Origin: Atrina japonica
Taxonomy: Eukaryota; Mollusca; Bivalvia; Pterioida; Pinnidae
Direction: 5' to 3'
Assembly (NCBI GenBank): GCA_030159075.1
Contig: BROG01000982.1
Span: forward strand, 62,001 to 126,000
DNA length: 64,000 bases
The stretch's first letter is position 1. Each line of letters starts with the position of its first letter. The notes under the pieces are model-generated. The model ran no database searches. It had not been told where the DNA came from and worked only from the letters and a program-made list of their open reading frames with translations. The position numbers were made by a program, and so were the translations under genes. This document shows, in pieces, positions 37,166 to 47,008 of this stretch.

Positions 37166-37860
37166 CATTTATTTTGACATTTAGATATATCGACGACGTT
37201 TTGTCAATTAATAATGACAATTTTCATACATATGTCAATGCGATATATCCCAGCGAACTAGAAATTAAAGATACAACAGAATCAAACACACACGCTTCAT
37301 ACTTAGACATTTTACTTAATATAAACACAGACGGGAAATTAGCAACTAAGCTATACGATAAACGCAACGATTTCGGCTTTCCCATCGTAAATTTTCCACA
37401 TTTAAGTAGTAATATCCCTCAGTACCCGCATATGGAGTTTATATTTCACAAATGATCCGATATGCCAGGGCGTGCACAACATATGAAGATTTCATATACA
37501 GAGGTAAACTACTCACTGACAAATTATTGTAACAGGGATATCGAAAACCGCGTTTAATGTCAACGTTCCGCAAATTTTACGGTCGGTATAATAGTCTTGT
37601 TTACGACTACTCTGTTTCACTGAGTGAAATGTTGAGTTGCCTTTTGGTTGGCGGTTGTTGAGACGTCTGTACCAATTGTGACGAGGATACACTCCTCACT
37701 TGTTTCATTGGACTTGACTGTGGACTCACGGCGGGTGTGACCGGTCGACAGGGGATGCTTACTCCTCCATGGCACCTGATCCCACCTCTTGGTTTCCAGA
37801 GGTCCGTGTTTGTCCATTTTTACCGTATTTATATCTATGTCCTGGACATTCTATTGATTA
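37166..37860 (+). mobile_element. 5'-truncated PLE (RT C-terminus plus tail)
   Basis: The frame 37,144-37,455 reads LTFRYIDDVLSINND (motif C intact), then ELEIKDTTES, ASYLDILLNINTDGK and KLYDKRNDFGFPIVNFPHLS with no internal break. It is the cleanest version of this RT segment in the window. The distal block and tail follow, ending near TCTATTGATTAAT at 37,860. The truncation point is in motif C's upstream strand. Confidence 0.9.
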
Positions 37861-37864
37861 ATTT

Positions 37865-38215
37865 TTGTTTTTTGTTGGGTGACCACAGAAGTAACCACTG
37901 TTAACAAGTTCAGTGTTATTTTTCCGTGTTGTGGATTTACCTGTATATTTGATTACCAATGGTTGAGTGACCACAGTAGTGACCACTGTTTACAAGTTCA
38001 GTGTTATTTTTCCGTGTTGTGAATTTACCTGTATATTTGATTACCAATGGTTGAGTGACCATATTAGTGACCACTGTTAACAATCTCAGTGTTCTTTTTC
38101 AAGGTGGATTTACCTGTATATTTGATTACCAATGGTTGAGTGACCACTATTAACAAGCTCAGTGTTGTTCTTCAAGGTGGTTTTACCTGTATATGTGGAT
38201 ATTTGGAATATTTTG
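37865..38215. repeat. Tandem array, about 80-100-bp unit
   Basis: Units contain GTGACCAC.GTAGTGACCACT, GTTAACAAG.TCAGTGTT and TTTACCTGTATATTTGATTA followed by CCAATGGTTGA. About four copies are present, the last ones shortened. The array begins directly where the PLE tail ends. Confidence 0.85.
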
Positions 38216-38775
38216 TGTGATTTGTTTCTGTGTTTATTTCTGAAAATGTCTACATTAAGTAGTTCTATAGTCCGAGTCACATTAGCTGTGTCCGCTGGTT
38301 TTGGCTGATTAAAATAAAATGGTTGATACCTACTTCATGCTCATGACAAATAAAACTCAATCCGTTTTTATTTTATAAATATTCACATTCATATTACCCC
38401 TCGATATTTTACACGGGTAATGACTGCCGTCTATTGATATCCAAAAGCAGAAATGAAAGAATGGGAACACTTATGGTCAAACTGATCTAGCCTGGCTCAC
38501 TGATCGACGAAGTATGATTGGGCCAGAATCTCAGGCTAATACTAGATGAAATCATCCAACAGACGTGTTTTCAGAACTTTTTGAGTGTCATTGTATAAAA
38601 GACTTGTTTCGGAACTTTCAGAGTATTATCGTAATGTATTGTGAAAAAATGTTGCTGTTAATACAGTCACTGATTCCTTATGACAATAATATAATGGGAG
38701 TTATTCCCCTTCATATAACTCTTTTGTCAAGAGAGACGCGGGTATATTAAAGCTGAACTATGATCATAAAGCTTT

Positions 38776-39311
38776 TTAACTTTTAATAAAAAAAATTGTG
38801 TTGAAAAAAATGTTTTGAAACATTCCCACTACTGTCATTCAACCATTGAGCAATGTTTCTTCTTCCAGTAAACAGAGAAATGTTCCGAAAAACCTGACGT
38901 TGAAACATTGCTCAGTGGCCGAATGACAGTAGGAAGCAGATCATTTTGTTTTTGTTTTGGAAGGTGCTTTAGATCTAGTGTTTTGGAATAAATTTTGGAT
39001 TCATTCATTTTCTGTTTGTTGCTGATTGTACGTTGCAGAAAACTTCACTCGAGGCACAGGTGTTTATTTTCGTTAAAAGGACAGGTAAGACTAAGTCCGT
39101 GATTTTTATTCAGCCTATGGGACTTTGCACATTTCACGTTTAGAGTACAGATATACAATGATGACTAATATAACTAATCTGCCTTTTATACCCGTTGTGG
39201 TACTTGTTTTCTGGTGAAACACTTACAAATATGTCTGCCTGTGGGGAGATGAAGTGGGAATGTTTCAAAACATTTTTTTCAAAAGTATTTTTTTTTTATT
39301 AAAAGTTCAAC
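38776..39311. mobile_element. Fold-back MITE with long terminal inverted repeats
   Basis: The left arm (38,776-38,829), from TAACTTTTAATAAAAAAAAT to GAAACATTCCCAC, is complementary to the right arm (39,253-39,309). A second, inner inverted pair (ACTGTCATTC..CCATTGAGCA and its complement) lies at 38,831-38,936. There is no ORF. Target duplication is not certain. Confidence 0.65.
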
Positions 39312-39703
39312 ATGTTTTTATGAACCTAGTACTCACATTACCCAATTTATTGACATCGCATGGATGACACAGATATTGCCGATTTCAAAAACTGAATTAA
39401 AGAAACAAAGAGAAAAGTATGTATAAAAGATATAGGATATACTTTTTAGTGATTTACTTATATCATTTAAAATATTGTATTTTGACGAATTGTTTCTTTC
39501 CAAATTCATTTTGTAATTTTGACCTAATGTGACACAAAATTTAGTGCTCGTGGAGAAAGAAAGACGTACAATTATGGTAGACTTAGTGAAAAGATGGCCA
39601 CTGATGTGTTTCTAAGAAGACCCTGAAAGAAACTAAAAATAGTATCGCCCTGTCTGTTTGTCCGTACGTCAACCCGGAAAGGTAGCCTCTCCGCTATATA
39701 AAA

Positions 39704-39734
39704 ATGTGTGTGTGTGTATGTGTGGTGTGTGTGT

Positions 39735-39783
<49 letters not shown>
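39704..39783. repeat. (GT)n microsatellite
   Basis: TG repeats with a few GGT interruptions. Confidence 0.95.
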
Positions 39784-39785
<2 letters not shown>

Positions 39786-40026
39786 AGCGAGTGCAAATAC
39801 GGACAATTCATGCAAATCGTGATTCTCTTACATTTGTAGTAGTAGACATGCAGTGAACAGTGTATTCCCTCCAGGTTGTGCTCGTTCCGAAGACGAAGCA
39901 GAATACAGAACAAAATGAGTACCCCAGCGTGTACCTGTTCTAAAAGATGCCCAGAAGAATACAAGAAATCGAGTTGAAGATAGCTACTTAAAATTACCGA
40001 AGCACGCATTATCAAAAATAAAGAAA

Positions 40027-40028
<2 letters not shown>

Positions 40029-40101
<73 letters not shown>

Positions 40102-40102
40102 C
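40029..40102. repeat. (GT)n microsatellite
   Basis: A pure GT run; open frames on both strands across it are repeat artefacts. Confidence 0.95.
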
Positions 40103-40169
40103 TGCATCTGTACGCGAGTGTGATTGTTTTTGTTTGTGTTTGCTCGTTTTGTTGTGTGTGTGCATAAAA

Positions 40170-40790
40170 GCGGAGGGAGGTGGCTGGGGTTACAATTCAA
40201 TTTATAAACAATTCAATAATAAAATGTAAATAAGCAGAAAAATATTTATGCGTGTGTAAGCATTCATGTATGTGTTTGAGCATTCCTGTGAGTGGGGAAA
40301 GGGTGTGTAGAATTCACTTTATATACAAATCAAAAATGAATCGAAAAGAAATAAATGTGCGCGTGTATGCGTGCATGCACGTGCCTGTGGATGCATCCAT
40401 GTACGTGTTTGTGCGTGGAAGGGGGTGTAGAATTCACTTTGTAAACAAATCCATAATAAATTGGAAATATATTAATGTGTGGTTGAATGCGTAGGTAATT
40501 ATGTGTGTGAGCGTGCACCCATGCACGTGTTTGCGTATTATTGTGAGTGCGTGGAAGGGGGTGTAAAATTCAATTTATAAATATTAAAATCAGTAACAAA
40601 ACGGAGATAAATAAATGTGCGCATTCGGACGTGTATGTGTCATTGCATGCATAAACCGTGTTTTGTGTGCGCCATCGCATGTTTTGTGTGCACATGTGCG
40701 TGTATGAGTGCATATGTGTGTGTTTTGCTTGAGGAGGGGATAGGATTTAATTCATATATTAAGAATCAATAATAAAATATTAATGTTTCA
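40170..40790. repeat. Minisatellite, about 120-140-bp unit
   Basis: About four to five diverged units. Each has GGAAGGGGGTGTAGAATTCA, then CTTT.TA.ACAAAT, an AATAAATGTG tract and a GTGCG/GCATGCACGTG-rich block. It looks derived from (GT)n expansion. Confidence 0.75.
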
Positions 40791-42440
40791 CTTTATATGA
40801 AGAAGGCCCATCATAACAAACGATTAGATGATTGTTACCTTGACCTTTAATTCGATAACTTTCAAACCTTATAACTTTCTATGTTGAATTCACTACAAAA
40901 TTTTCATATATATGTCTTTACAAAAATTCTTTAGTTTCTGAGATACTAAAAACGAAATGTGTAAAACGTTTCCGGTCGGCCTGTCATGTTCAGTCCTGCA
41001 CCGTTTTCATTGATAGTTTAGACCTGATTCAGCATCACTTGTATAAACTTTGGCTCTTTTTTTTTTGATAAAGTATTGGATTTAAGAAACATCGGATGGA
41101 TTCACATGACTATAGATTCAAGTATCTCGTAGTAAAAATGATATGTGTTCAGTCAACCGTGACGAAGTAATAAGGGAAAAACTAAAAATCGTTTTGGGCA
41201 ATCTGGTCCTGTTTTGTTCTTCTGAAACATGTAAAAACTAATCAATTAAGCAAATTATGTACCCAATCGTCTGTAAGAGATTTAAATGAAACGCTCGAAA
41301 ATTACGTCACAAAACGTACCACACGTGCACAAAATGGTGCATAGGTCGAAACTTTTTGTCTCTCAATTCCTCAAAAATTCTAAAATCTACTTGAGAATTT
41401 TTTAAAAGCTTTTTACGGATCTTTTGATGTTCTACGTTTGGTACGAAAATCTTGACAATCGCAAGGGTCTGCGTAATATTTGATAAGGTTTGAAAAACAC
41501 TTTCAGGGATTTAATTCCTACATATCAAATTAAAAAATCTATCTAACACACCTCATAGATAAAAGATGTCTCATGGTTAGCATAAAAATGCTGAAAGCGT
41601 CACAAAAAACGTCGAATGTGAAAATTTTAACCTAAACGGGCCAACGTCAAATTTGACTTCAATATATAATTATATATTGAAGTTTGAAAAAATAAGACAT
41701 GTTTTTGTAACAAATGTGACGAAACAAACAAAATTTATGTTTGTTTTTCAAGTTTTCGACGAATAATTTCGAGAATTTTGGCGAAAATTCGGCCATGGAT
41801 ATCTCAGAACCAATAAGAGATATTAAAAAACGAATTAGACTAAGCCAATTCGTCTAAGTGAGGATAATATATATCTCGATGCGCAACAAAATCAGATGTG
41901 TATCACAAATAGATTCTTTTTAAAAAGGGTATTTTCTGTATAATCTTTCAGAAAAAAATATTCTTTTGTCATTATGGAAACAAAACGCTGAACTGACTAT
42001 GAATAATGTAAGCGAATCATAATACCAAAATACAAATTATAGATATTTTCATTTTGTACTGTCGATACAAGCCCATGCCAATGGACTATCTATGGTACAA
42101 ATTAGCCGTTTGATGTCAATGAAATGAATAACGATTAACAATTTTTGTATTGAGTTATAGAACTGTTAATTATCAAATCGATTCCATGCTAAAATAACAC
42201 AATTGTTCATACAGAAATCCAATGATGTGATAAATCGTTCTCATGTATCATTAACTTCAACAGAGGAAATTATTCCTTTAGCCGAGAGACACTAAACATT
42301 GTTAAACAATTCACAAAATGGATTTGCATGACGGCATTCGATCCCTTGGAAACCATCATTTAAAGAAGAGAATACGATCATATCTGTCAGTGTTTGGTTT
42401 TCCTGTATAACCCGACTCAAATCTACATTTAATTAAGACT
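40791..42440. other. Non-coding stretch upstream of the PAN-domain gene
   Basis: No gene or obvious repeat, apart from a short palindrome CAATATATAATTATATATTG near 41,660. The final few hundred bases should hold the promoter of the gene at 42,448, but no TATA element can be assigned with confidence. Confidence 0.4.
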
Positions 42441-42447
42441 GTTCGCA

Positions 42448-42732
42448 ATGCTGAAAGTGTTTTGGGGAACGGTTCTCATATATACACTGAAACTTTGGTG
42501 TACTTCGGGGAACATACTACCTAAAGTAAAACTGTATGGATACAGTTACAGAAATATTTCTCTGTATGGAATACAGTTTTGTGCTAGAGATTGTTTAACT
42601 GAATCATTGTGTAAATCTTTTAATTACGATCGGATCAATCTATTGTGTGAATTGAATTACGCAACATCGGACTCGGGATACAGTGCTGCCAATGATAACT
42701 ACGTTTATAGCGATATATCAACGTGGTCAAGG
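42448..42732 (+). CDS. Exon 1 of a secreted PAN/apple-domain protein
   Basis: The ATG opens a signal-peptide-like N-terminus (MLKVFWGTVLIYTLKLWCTS, about residues 1-20). A PAN/apple core follows: C at about residue 46, then C-x3-C and CKSFNYD...LLCELN, the cysteine pattern of this adhesion domain. The exon ends in phase 0 at a GTATGT donor at 42,733. PAN domains bind protein or carbohydrate outside the cell. The ligand here is unknown. Confidence 0.55.
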
Positions 42733-43258
42733 GTATGTTTACATGGTATTACGCAAGAAAATTGTACCTAATACGTTATCTTGCTCTTTCAATGTTATGA
42801 TATGTTAGACATAGGTGGCCGAGCTATATACAAAAGCGCATATAAGAAAAAACGAATTTCTGTTTTCCAAACGCATTTGAACTAAACTGAGAGACATTAA
42901 TAGAAATAGTAATACCGCTAAAAATTCTACAAATCGTTTTTTCAAAACAATGTATTCGGTAAAACAATTTTAGTATAAATAATTCTACCTTTGCAAAGAC
43001 AATTTATGACCATGTGTATACTATTTGTATACTATTTAAATCGTGAAATACCAATGTATTGTATGCATCTTTAAGTTATTTATTAAGCAGAACACAGAAG
43101 AAAAAGATCGGACACAAATTTAAAATACGTCTCCCCTATATGTATTCTTTAAAAATAAAATTAGTTTTGCTCACACCTTAATGAAACCCTATTCAGATTC
43201 TCTTAACAATATATGTGTAAGGGCTTATAAGTATTACAAACTTTTTTGTATATTTTAG

Positions 43259-43349
43259 GATAGTGTCGGAGCCTGTTCTAATACAACTTGTAATCTTCGC
43301 GAGAAGTGTGTCGTTTTGGAGTCTGGATTGCCATACTGTTTACAAATCG
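43259..43349 (+). CDS. Exon 2 of the PAN/apple-domain gene
   Basis: Bounded by TTTTAG at 43,253-43,258 and a GTAAGT donor at 43,350. It joins exon 1 in phase 0 and ends in phase 1. It encodes a short Cys-rich segment (ACSNTTC, REKCVVLESG, PYC) like half an EGF-like module. Downstream exons are not found before the Polinton at 44,450, so that element may sit in the next intron or beyond the gene. Confidence 0.5.
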
Positions 43350-43789
43350 GTAAGTACGCTAGCATATTACATTCCATGTCATTAATGAATATGATGTGAG
43401 ATACCTGACGGGCTTCTTTAAGGCGTGAGAAAAACTAACCCTGAGTAACCAATATTCGTCCTTTAAGATTTTCTCATTTCTTTCTAAGCCAGTTTTCATT
43501 ATTGCAACTATAAATTTGTAATATCTACTAAAGAAAACAATTTAAATAAAAGGCAGTTATTCTCAACAAAAACAAACATTTTAGGTTCTTAAGAATAATA
43601 CTAACAATAATATTACTAACGATATAATCATCATAATATTTAATTAATACCTCGATCGATGAGTTCATCGTAGATATATCCATGTACAACAAATAGAAAT
43701 CTTGTGTCTAGGATGTGGACATTTTATATATCATATTATTTGAAGAAATGTCATTTTCAATGCACAGTACTAATATAAAAAGTCTCACA

Positions 43790-44235
43790 TGGAGTTTATA
43801 TTCCACAAATGATCCGATATACCAGGGTGTGTTAAACATGTGAACATTTTATATACAGATATAAACTACTCACTGACAAATTACTGAAACCGCGTTTGAT
43901 GTCAACGTTCCGCAAATTTTACGGTCGATATAATAGTCTTGTTTGCGACTATTCTGTTTCAATAAGTGAAATGTTCAGTTACCTGTTCGATGGCGGTTGT
44001 TGAGACGTCTGTACCAATTGTGACGAGGATTCATTCCTTACGTATTTCATTTGGACTTGGCGGTGGACTCACGACGGGTGTGGACTCAAAGATACTGTGG
44101 TATCTGGGTGTATATCGGTAAATCACAGGATGTCCAGCATACATGTACAAATCTGGTAAAAGAATACTCTTACAAGAGGTGGGATCCTCCATGGCACCTG
44201 ATGACCGGTCACCACCTCTTGGTTGCACAGTCAGA
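43790..44235 (+). mobile_element. PLE 3' fragment
   Basis: The RT distal block (ATGGAGTTTATATTCCACAA onward), then a rearranged, partly duplicated tail to about 44,235. It lies just left of the Polinton. Confidence 0.75.
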
Positions 44236-44443
44236 TTAAAAGGTCCGAATTGTGCGTTTTCAGTGTAGGGTTTGTCCGAAATTTTGCCTATATTATCAAA
44301 GCAGCCGCTGTGACAGTCCACATTCAGGAATGTGCCATACATATACGCACGCTTAGGCGCTGTGTATAAAGTCGGTTGGTTTGCGTTATAATAGCTTTGT
44401 TTGATGTAAAGAATACGACTACCGCTTATGTGACTATTTATCA
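44236..44443 (-). other. Possible coding exon fragment at the Polinton junction
   Basis: The minus strand is open from 44,444 through this stretch with a protein-like composition (YMYGTFLNVDCHSGCFDNIG). It is not part of the PLE tail that follows. The Polinton insertion cuts it at its 5' side. Function and reality are uncertain. Confidence 0.2.
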
Positions 44444-44449
44444 AAAGTG
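44444..44449. repeat. Target-site duplication, left copy (AAAGTG)
   Basis: Six bases identical to 60,583-60,588, as expected for Polinton integration. Confidence 0.9.
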
Positions 44450-44594
44450 TGTGTGTGGTATTTTACCGGTCCGAATGCACTTTGCACTCGTTGACCCCAA
44501 AATCCGTAAAAACTGCTAAAAATAGATAAACTGGGAATTCCCGGGGGACGCCCCCCGCCAGACCAATACTATTCGCGAGTCCGATAGTTTCGCG
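44450..44594 (+). repeat. Polinton left terminal inverted repeat
   Basis: TGTGTGTGGTATTTTACCGG at the tip to GATAGTTTCGCG inside. It matches the complement of 60,436-60,582 except for a 2-bp difference in a C run. PolB begins about 90 bp further in. The inner flank repeats GTCTATGTCATT twice (44,602-44,640). Confidence 0.95.
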
Positions 44595-44686
44595 GAGGCG
44601 TCTATGTCATTAACAAAATAAAATGTCTATGTCATTTCGGGTAAATTTGCTCATCGCTTAAAGAAAATGCATTGTACCTAAAAGCA

Positions 44687-47008
44687 ATGAACATCTTGAG
44701 AGGCATAAAGCGTTTATACAATGCTGGTAAATGGGGATATAAGAAAGCCGTCGAAACCGTTTGGGACTACGTGACGGGCTCGTCGACGGAAGAGCAGACG
44801 GGAGATGTCGTCAGACAAAATTTACGGCGGGCGTTGAAGGATGAACTCGGGGACGCATCTTCCGGGATGCAACGCAAGTTAATTAGATCTCAATATAAAA
44901 AAATTCTACAGGAGGATCTTCCCAAAGGCGTTACCCGGGTTGAAGAAAAACGAAACGTCAGACAAAATTTACGACGGGCGCTAAACGAAGAACTCGAGGA
45001 AGGCGTTGCTCGAGTCGACCTAAAACGAAGGCAACGTCGTGCGCTCGATTTGGGCGATAGTTTTCAACACTTCTATACCAGCTATAAAAAAGACGTTCGT
45101 CAACATATCCATCGAGCCAATCTCAGAGCGTTGTTGGAGTATTTTAAAGACGACTTCATCTCTAAGATGACCGAAGAACTGAGAAAGGGACCCATCAAGA
45201 TCCAAATTCAAGTGGAACAGCGATTCAAGCGAGACATATTACAGGAGGGCAGGCAAGTCATCACGCAACTCCACAAAACTCGGCAACACGCGATGATGAG
45301 AGAAGACGAGATCGAAGACGTGTTTAAGAGCATGATCGAAGAGTTGATCGATTTCCTCGATAAAACCGTTCAGGCGGGGTCCGGATGGGTCATCGACGAC
45401 GCTCAAATGATCTATTTGAATATTGCCAAATACCAACCGCCCCTGGGTTCCTCCTATTTTAAGTTACCCGAACATATAAAAAATAAGAGGGCCATCATCA
45501 ACGTTCGAAACGAGGATCAGAGATGTTTCATGTATAGCGTATTGGCGTGTCTATATCACGCCAATGTTAAACATAGCCATCATAGACCTCAAAACTATTT
45601 ACCGTACACCGAGTTGTACGACTTCGGGTGCATCGATTATCCGACGCCGTTGAAGCAGATCCGCACATTCGAACGTCGCAACGAACTCACCGTCAACGTT
45701 CTCGGGTGGACGGAGAAGAACGGGTTCGTTCCCTATTACGCATCGGATCCTCCCTATCACCGCGAAGTCAATCTGTTGTTGCTAGAGGAAGAGGGTAATT
45801 GGCACTACTCTTGGATAAAAAACACGTCCAGACTGCTTTCCTCTCACTCAAAAGATGGTCATAAATCCTATCCATGCCTTCGATGTCTCAAAGTCCTATC
45901 CAGCGAGGAGGTCTACGAAAAGCACAGAGCCGATTGTCGCGGCATCAACAATCCGGCCATGAAACCCATCATGCCCGAGGAGGGGAAGAATATTCTCAAA
46001 TTTAAGAACGAGGCTCACAAACAGCCCGTTCACGCCACGATCTACGCCGACTTCGAGTGCATCGTTTCACCCCTCAACGAAGAGGCTGGAGATAAAACGA
46101 CGAAGACGTCGCGTCACATCCCGTCGGGATACTGCTACGTCGTCGTCTGGAGATCGGTCAATGGCGTCGAGAAGATCGAAGAGCCCGTACTCTATCGCGG
46201 CGATGGCGTCGTGATACATTTCCTGAATAATCTGAGACTAGAAGAAGAGAAGATTAAAGGCGTCGAGAAAAAGAAGCTTCGCATGACAGATGAGGATGAA
46301 AAATGTTTTAAACAGGCTAAGCGATGTTACATCTGCGGAGACGAATTCTCGGGGAATTTAAGCGCGTATATATCTCTGTGGACTCGGAGAAAGAAACTTC
46401 TTCAGGAACTGAACGAATTACCCAGTCTGGAACGTCGCGGCGTCATAAAGACCGAGATCGACGACATCATGAAAGACATCGGCTCCGGGGAATACGATCT
46501 CGTCAAGGTCAGAGATCACTGCCACATCTCCGGCAAGTTCCGGGGTGCCGCGCACAACAAGTGCAACAGGTTATTGAGAAGGGCAAAGCACATCCCCGTC
46601 GTCTTTCACAACCTGCGAGGATACGATTCTCATCTGATATTAGCCGAGATGGAGGTAGACAGGTCCATCAACTGCATTCCGATGAATCAGGAGAAGTTCA
46701 TCAGCTTTTCCGAAGGTTCTTTGCGATTCATCGACAGTTTCCAGTTTTTGTCGTGCGGTCTGGAGACTCTGGTTAAAAATCTAAAGGACCATCCCATCAC
46801 GAAATCCGTATTCGGTGAGGAGGACGTCTCGCTCCTGACGAGAAAGGGAGTCTATCCCTACGAGTACATGGACTCGTACGCCAGGTTCGAGGAGACGTCC
46901 CTGCCGCCCAGGGAAGCATTCTACAGCACGCTGTCGGACGCCGAGATCTCTCCGTCTGGCGCGTCCGAGGATGCAAGACCATGGGCGATTACCACGATCT
47001 CTATCTGA
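44687..47008 (+). CDS. polB: Polinton protein-primed DNA polymerase B, N-terminal part
   Basis: Start chosen at the ATG at 44,687; the open frame reaches a little further upstream. Residues 1-170 are charged and hold an imperfect internal repeat (RQNLRRAL twice), a plausible terminal-protein region. A conserved N-domain (about 270-390) is followed by a C2HC finger starting C397-x2-C400. ExoI is D455-x-E457. Inserted in the exonuclease is an endonuclease VII-like zinc module (C547-x2-C550, D610-H-C-H, H623, C626). ExoII is in the NLRGYDSHLI block. The frame is lost near 46,945-46,960, just before ExoIII, and reads out of frame to 47,008. Confidence 0.9.
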   Translation: MNILRGIKRLYNAGKWGYKKAVETVWDYVTGSSTEEQTGDVVRQNLRRALKDELGDASSGMQRKLIRSQYKKILQEDLPKGVTRVEEKRNVRQNLRRALNEELEEGVARVDLKRRQRRALDLGDSFQHFYTSYKKDVRQHIHRANLRALLEYFKDDFISKMTEELRKGPIKIQIQVEQRFKRDILQEGRQVITQLHKTRQHAMMREDEIEDVFKSMIEELIDFLDKTVQAGSGWVIDDAQMIYLNIAKYQPPLGSSYFKLPEHIKNKRAIINVRNEDQRCFMYSVLACLYHANVKHSHHRPQNYLPYTELYDFGCIDYPTPLKQIRTFERRNELTVNVLGWTEKNGFVPYYASDPPYHREVNLLLLEEEGNWHYSWIKNTSRLLSSHSKDGHKSYPCLRCLKVLSSEEVYEKHRADCRGINNPAMKPIMPEEGKNILKFKNEAHKQPVHATIYADFECIVSPLNEEAGDKTTKTSRHIPSGYCYVVVWRSVNGVEKIEEPVLYRGDGVVIHFLNNLRLEEEKIKGVEKKKLRMTDEDEKCFKQAKRCYICGDEFSGNLSAYISLWTRRKKLLQELNELPSLERRGVIKTEIDDIMKDIGSGEYDLVKVRDHCHISGKFRGAAHNKCNRLLRRAKHIPVVFHNLRGYDSHLILAEMEVDRSINCIPMNQEKFISFSEGSLRFIDSFQFLSCGLETLVKNLKDHPITKSVFGEEDVSLLTRKGVYPYEYMDSYARFEETSLPPREAFYSTLSDAEISPSGASEDARPWAITTISI

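Noticed and set aside
39572..40229. His/Thr and Cys/Val repeat proteins
   Set aside because: Artefacts of (GT)n tracts.
46940..46985. Programmed ribosomal frameshift in the polymerase
   Set aside because: No slippery heptamer or downstream structure is evident and the linker appears shortened; a small deletion or assembly error fits better.
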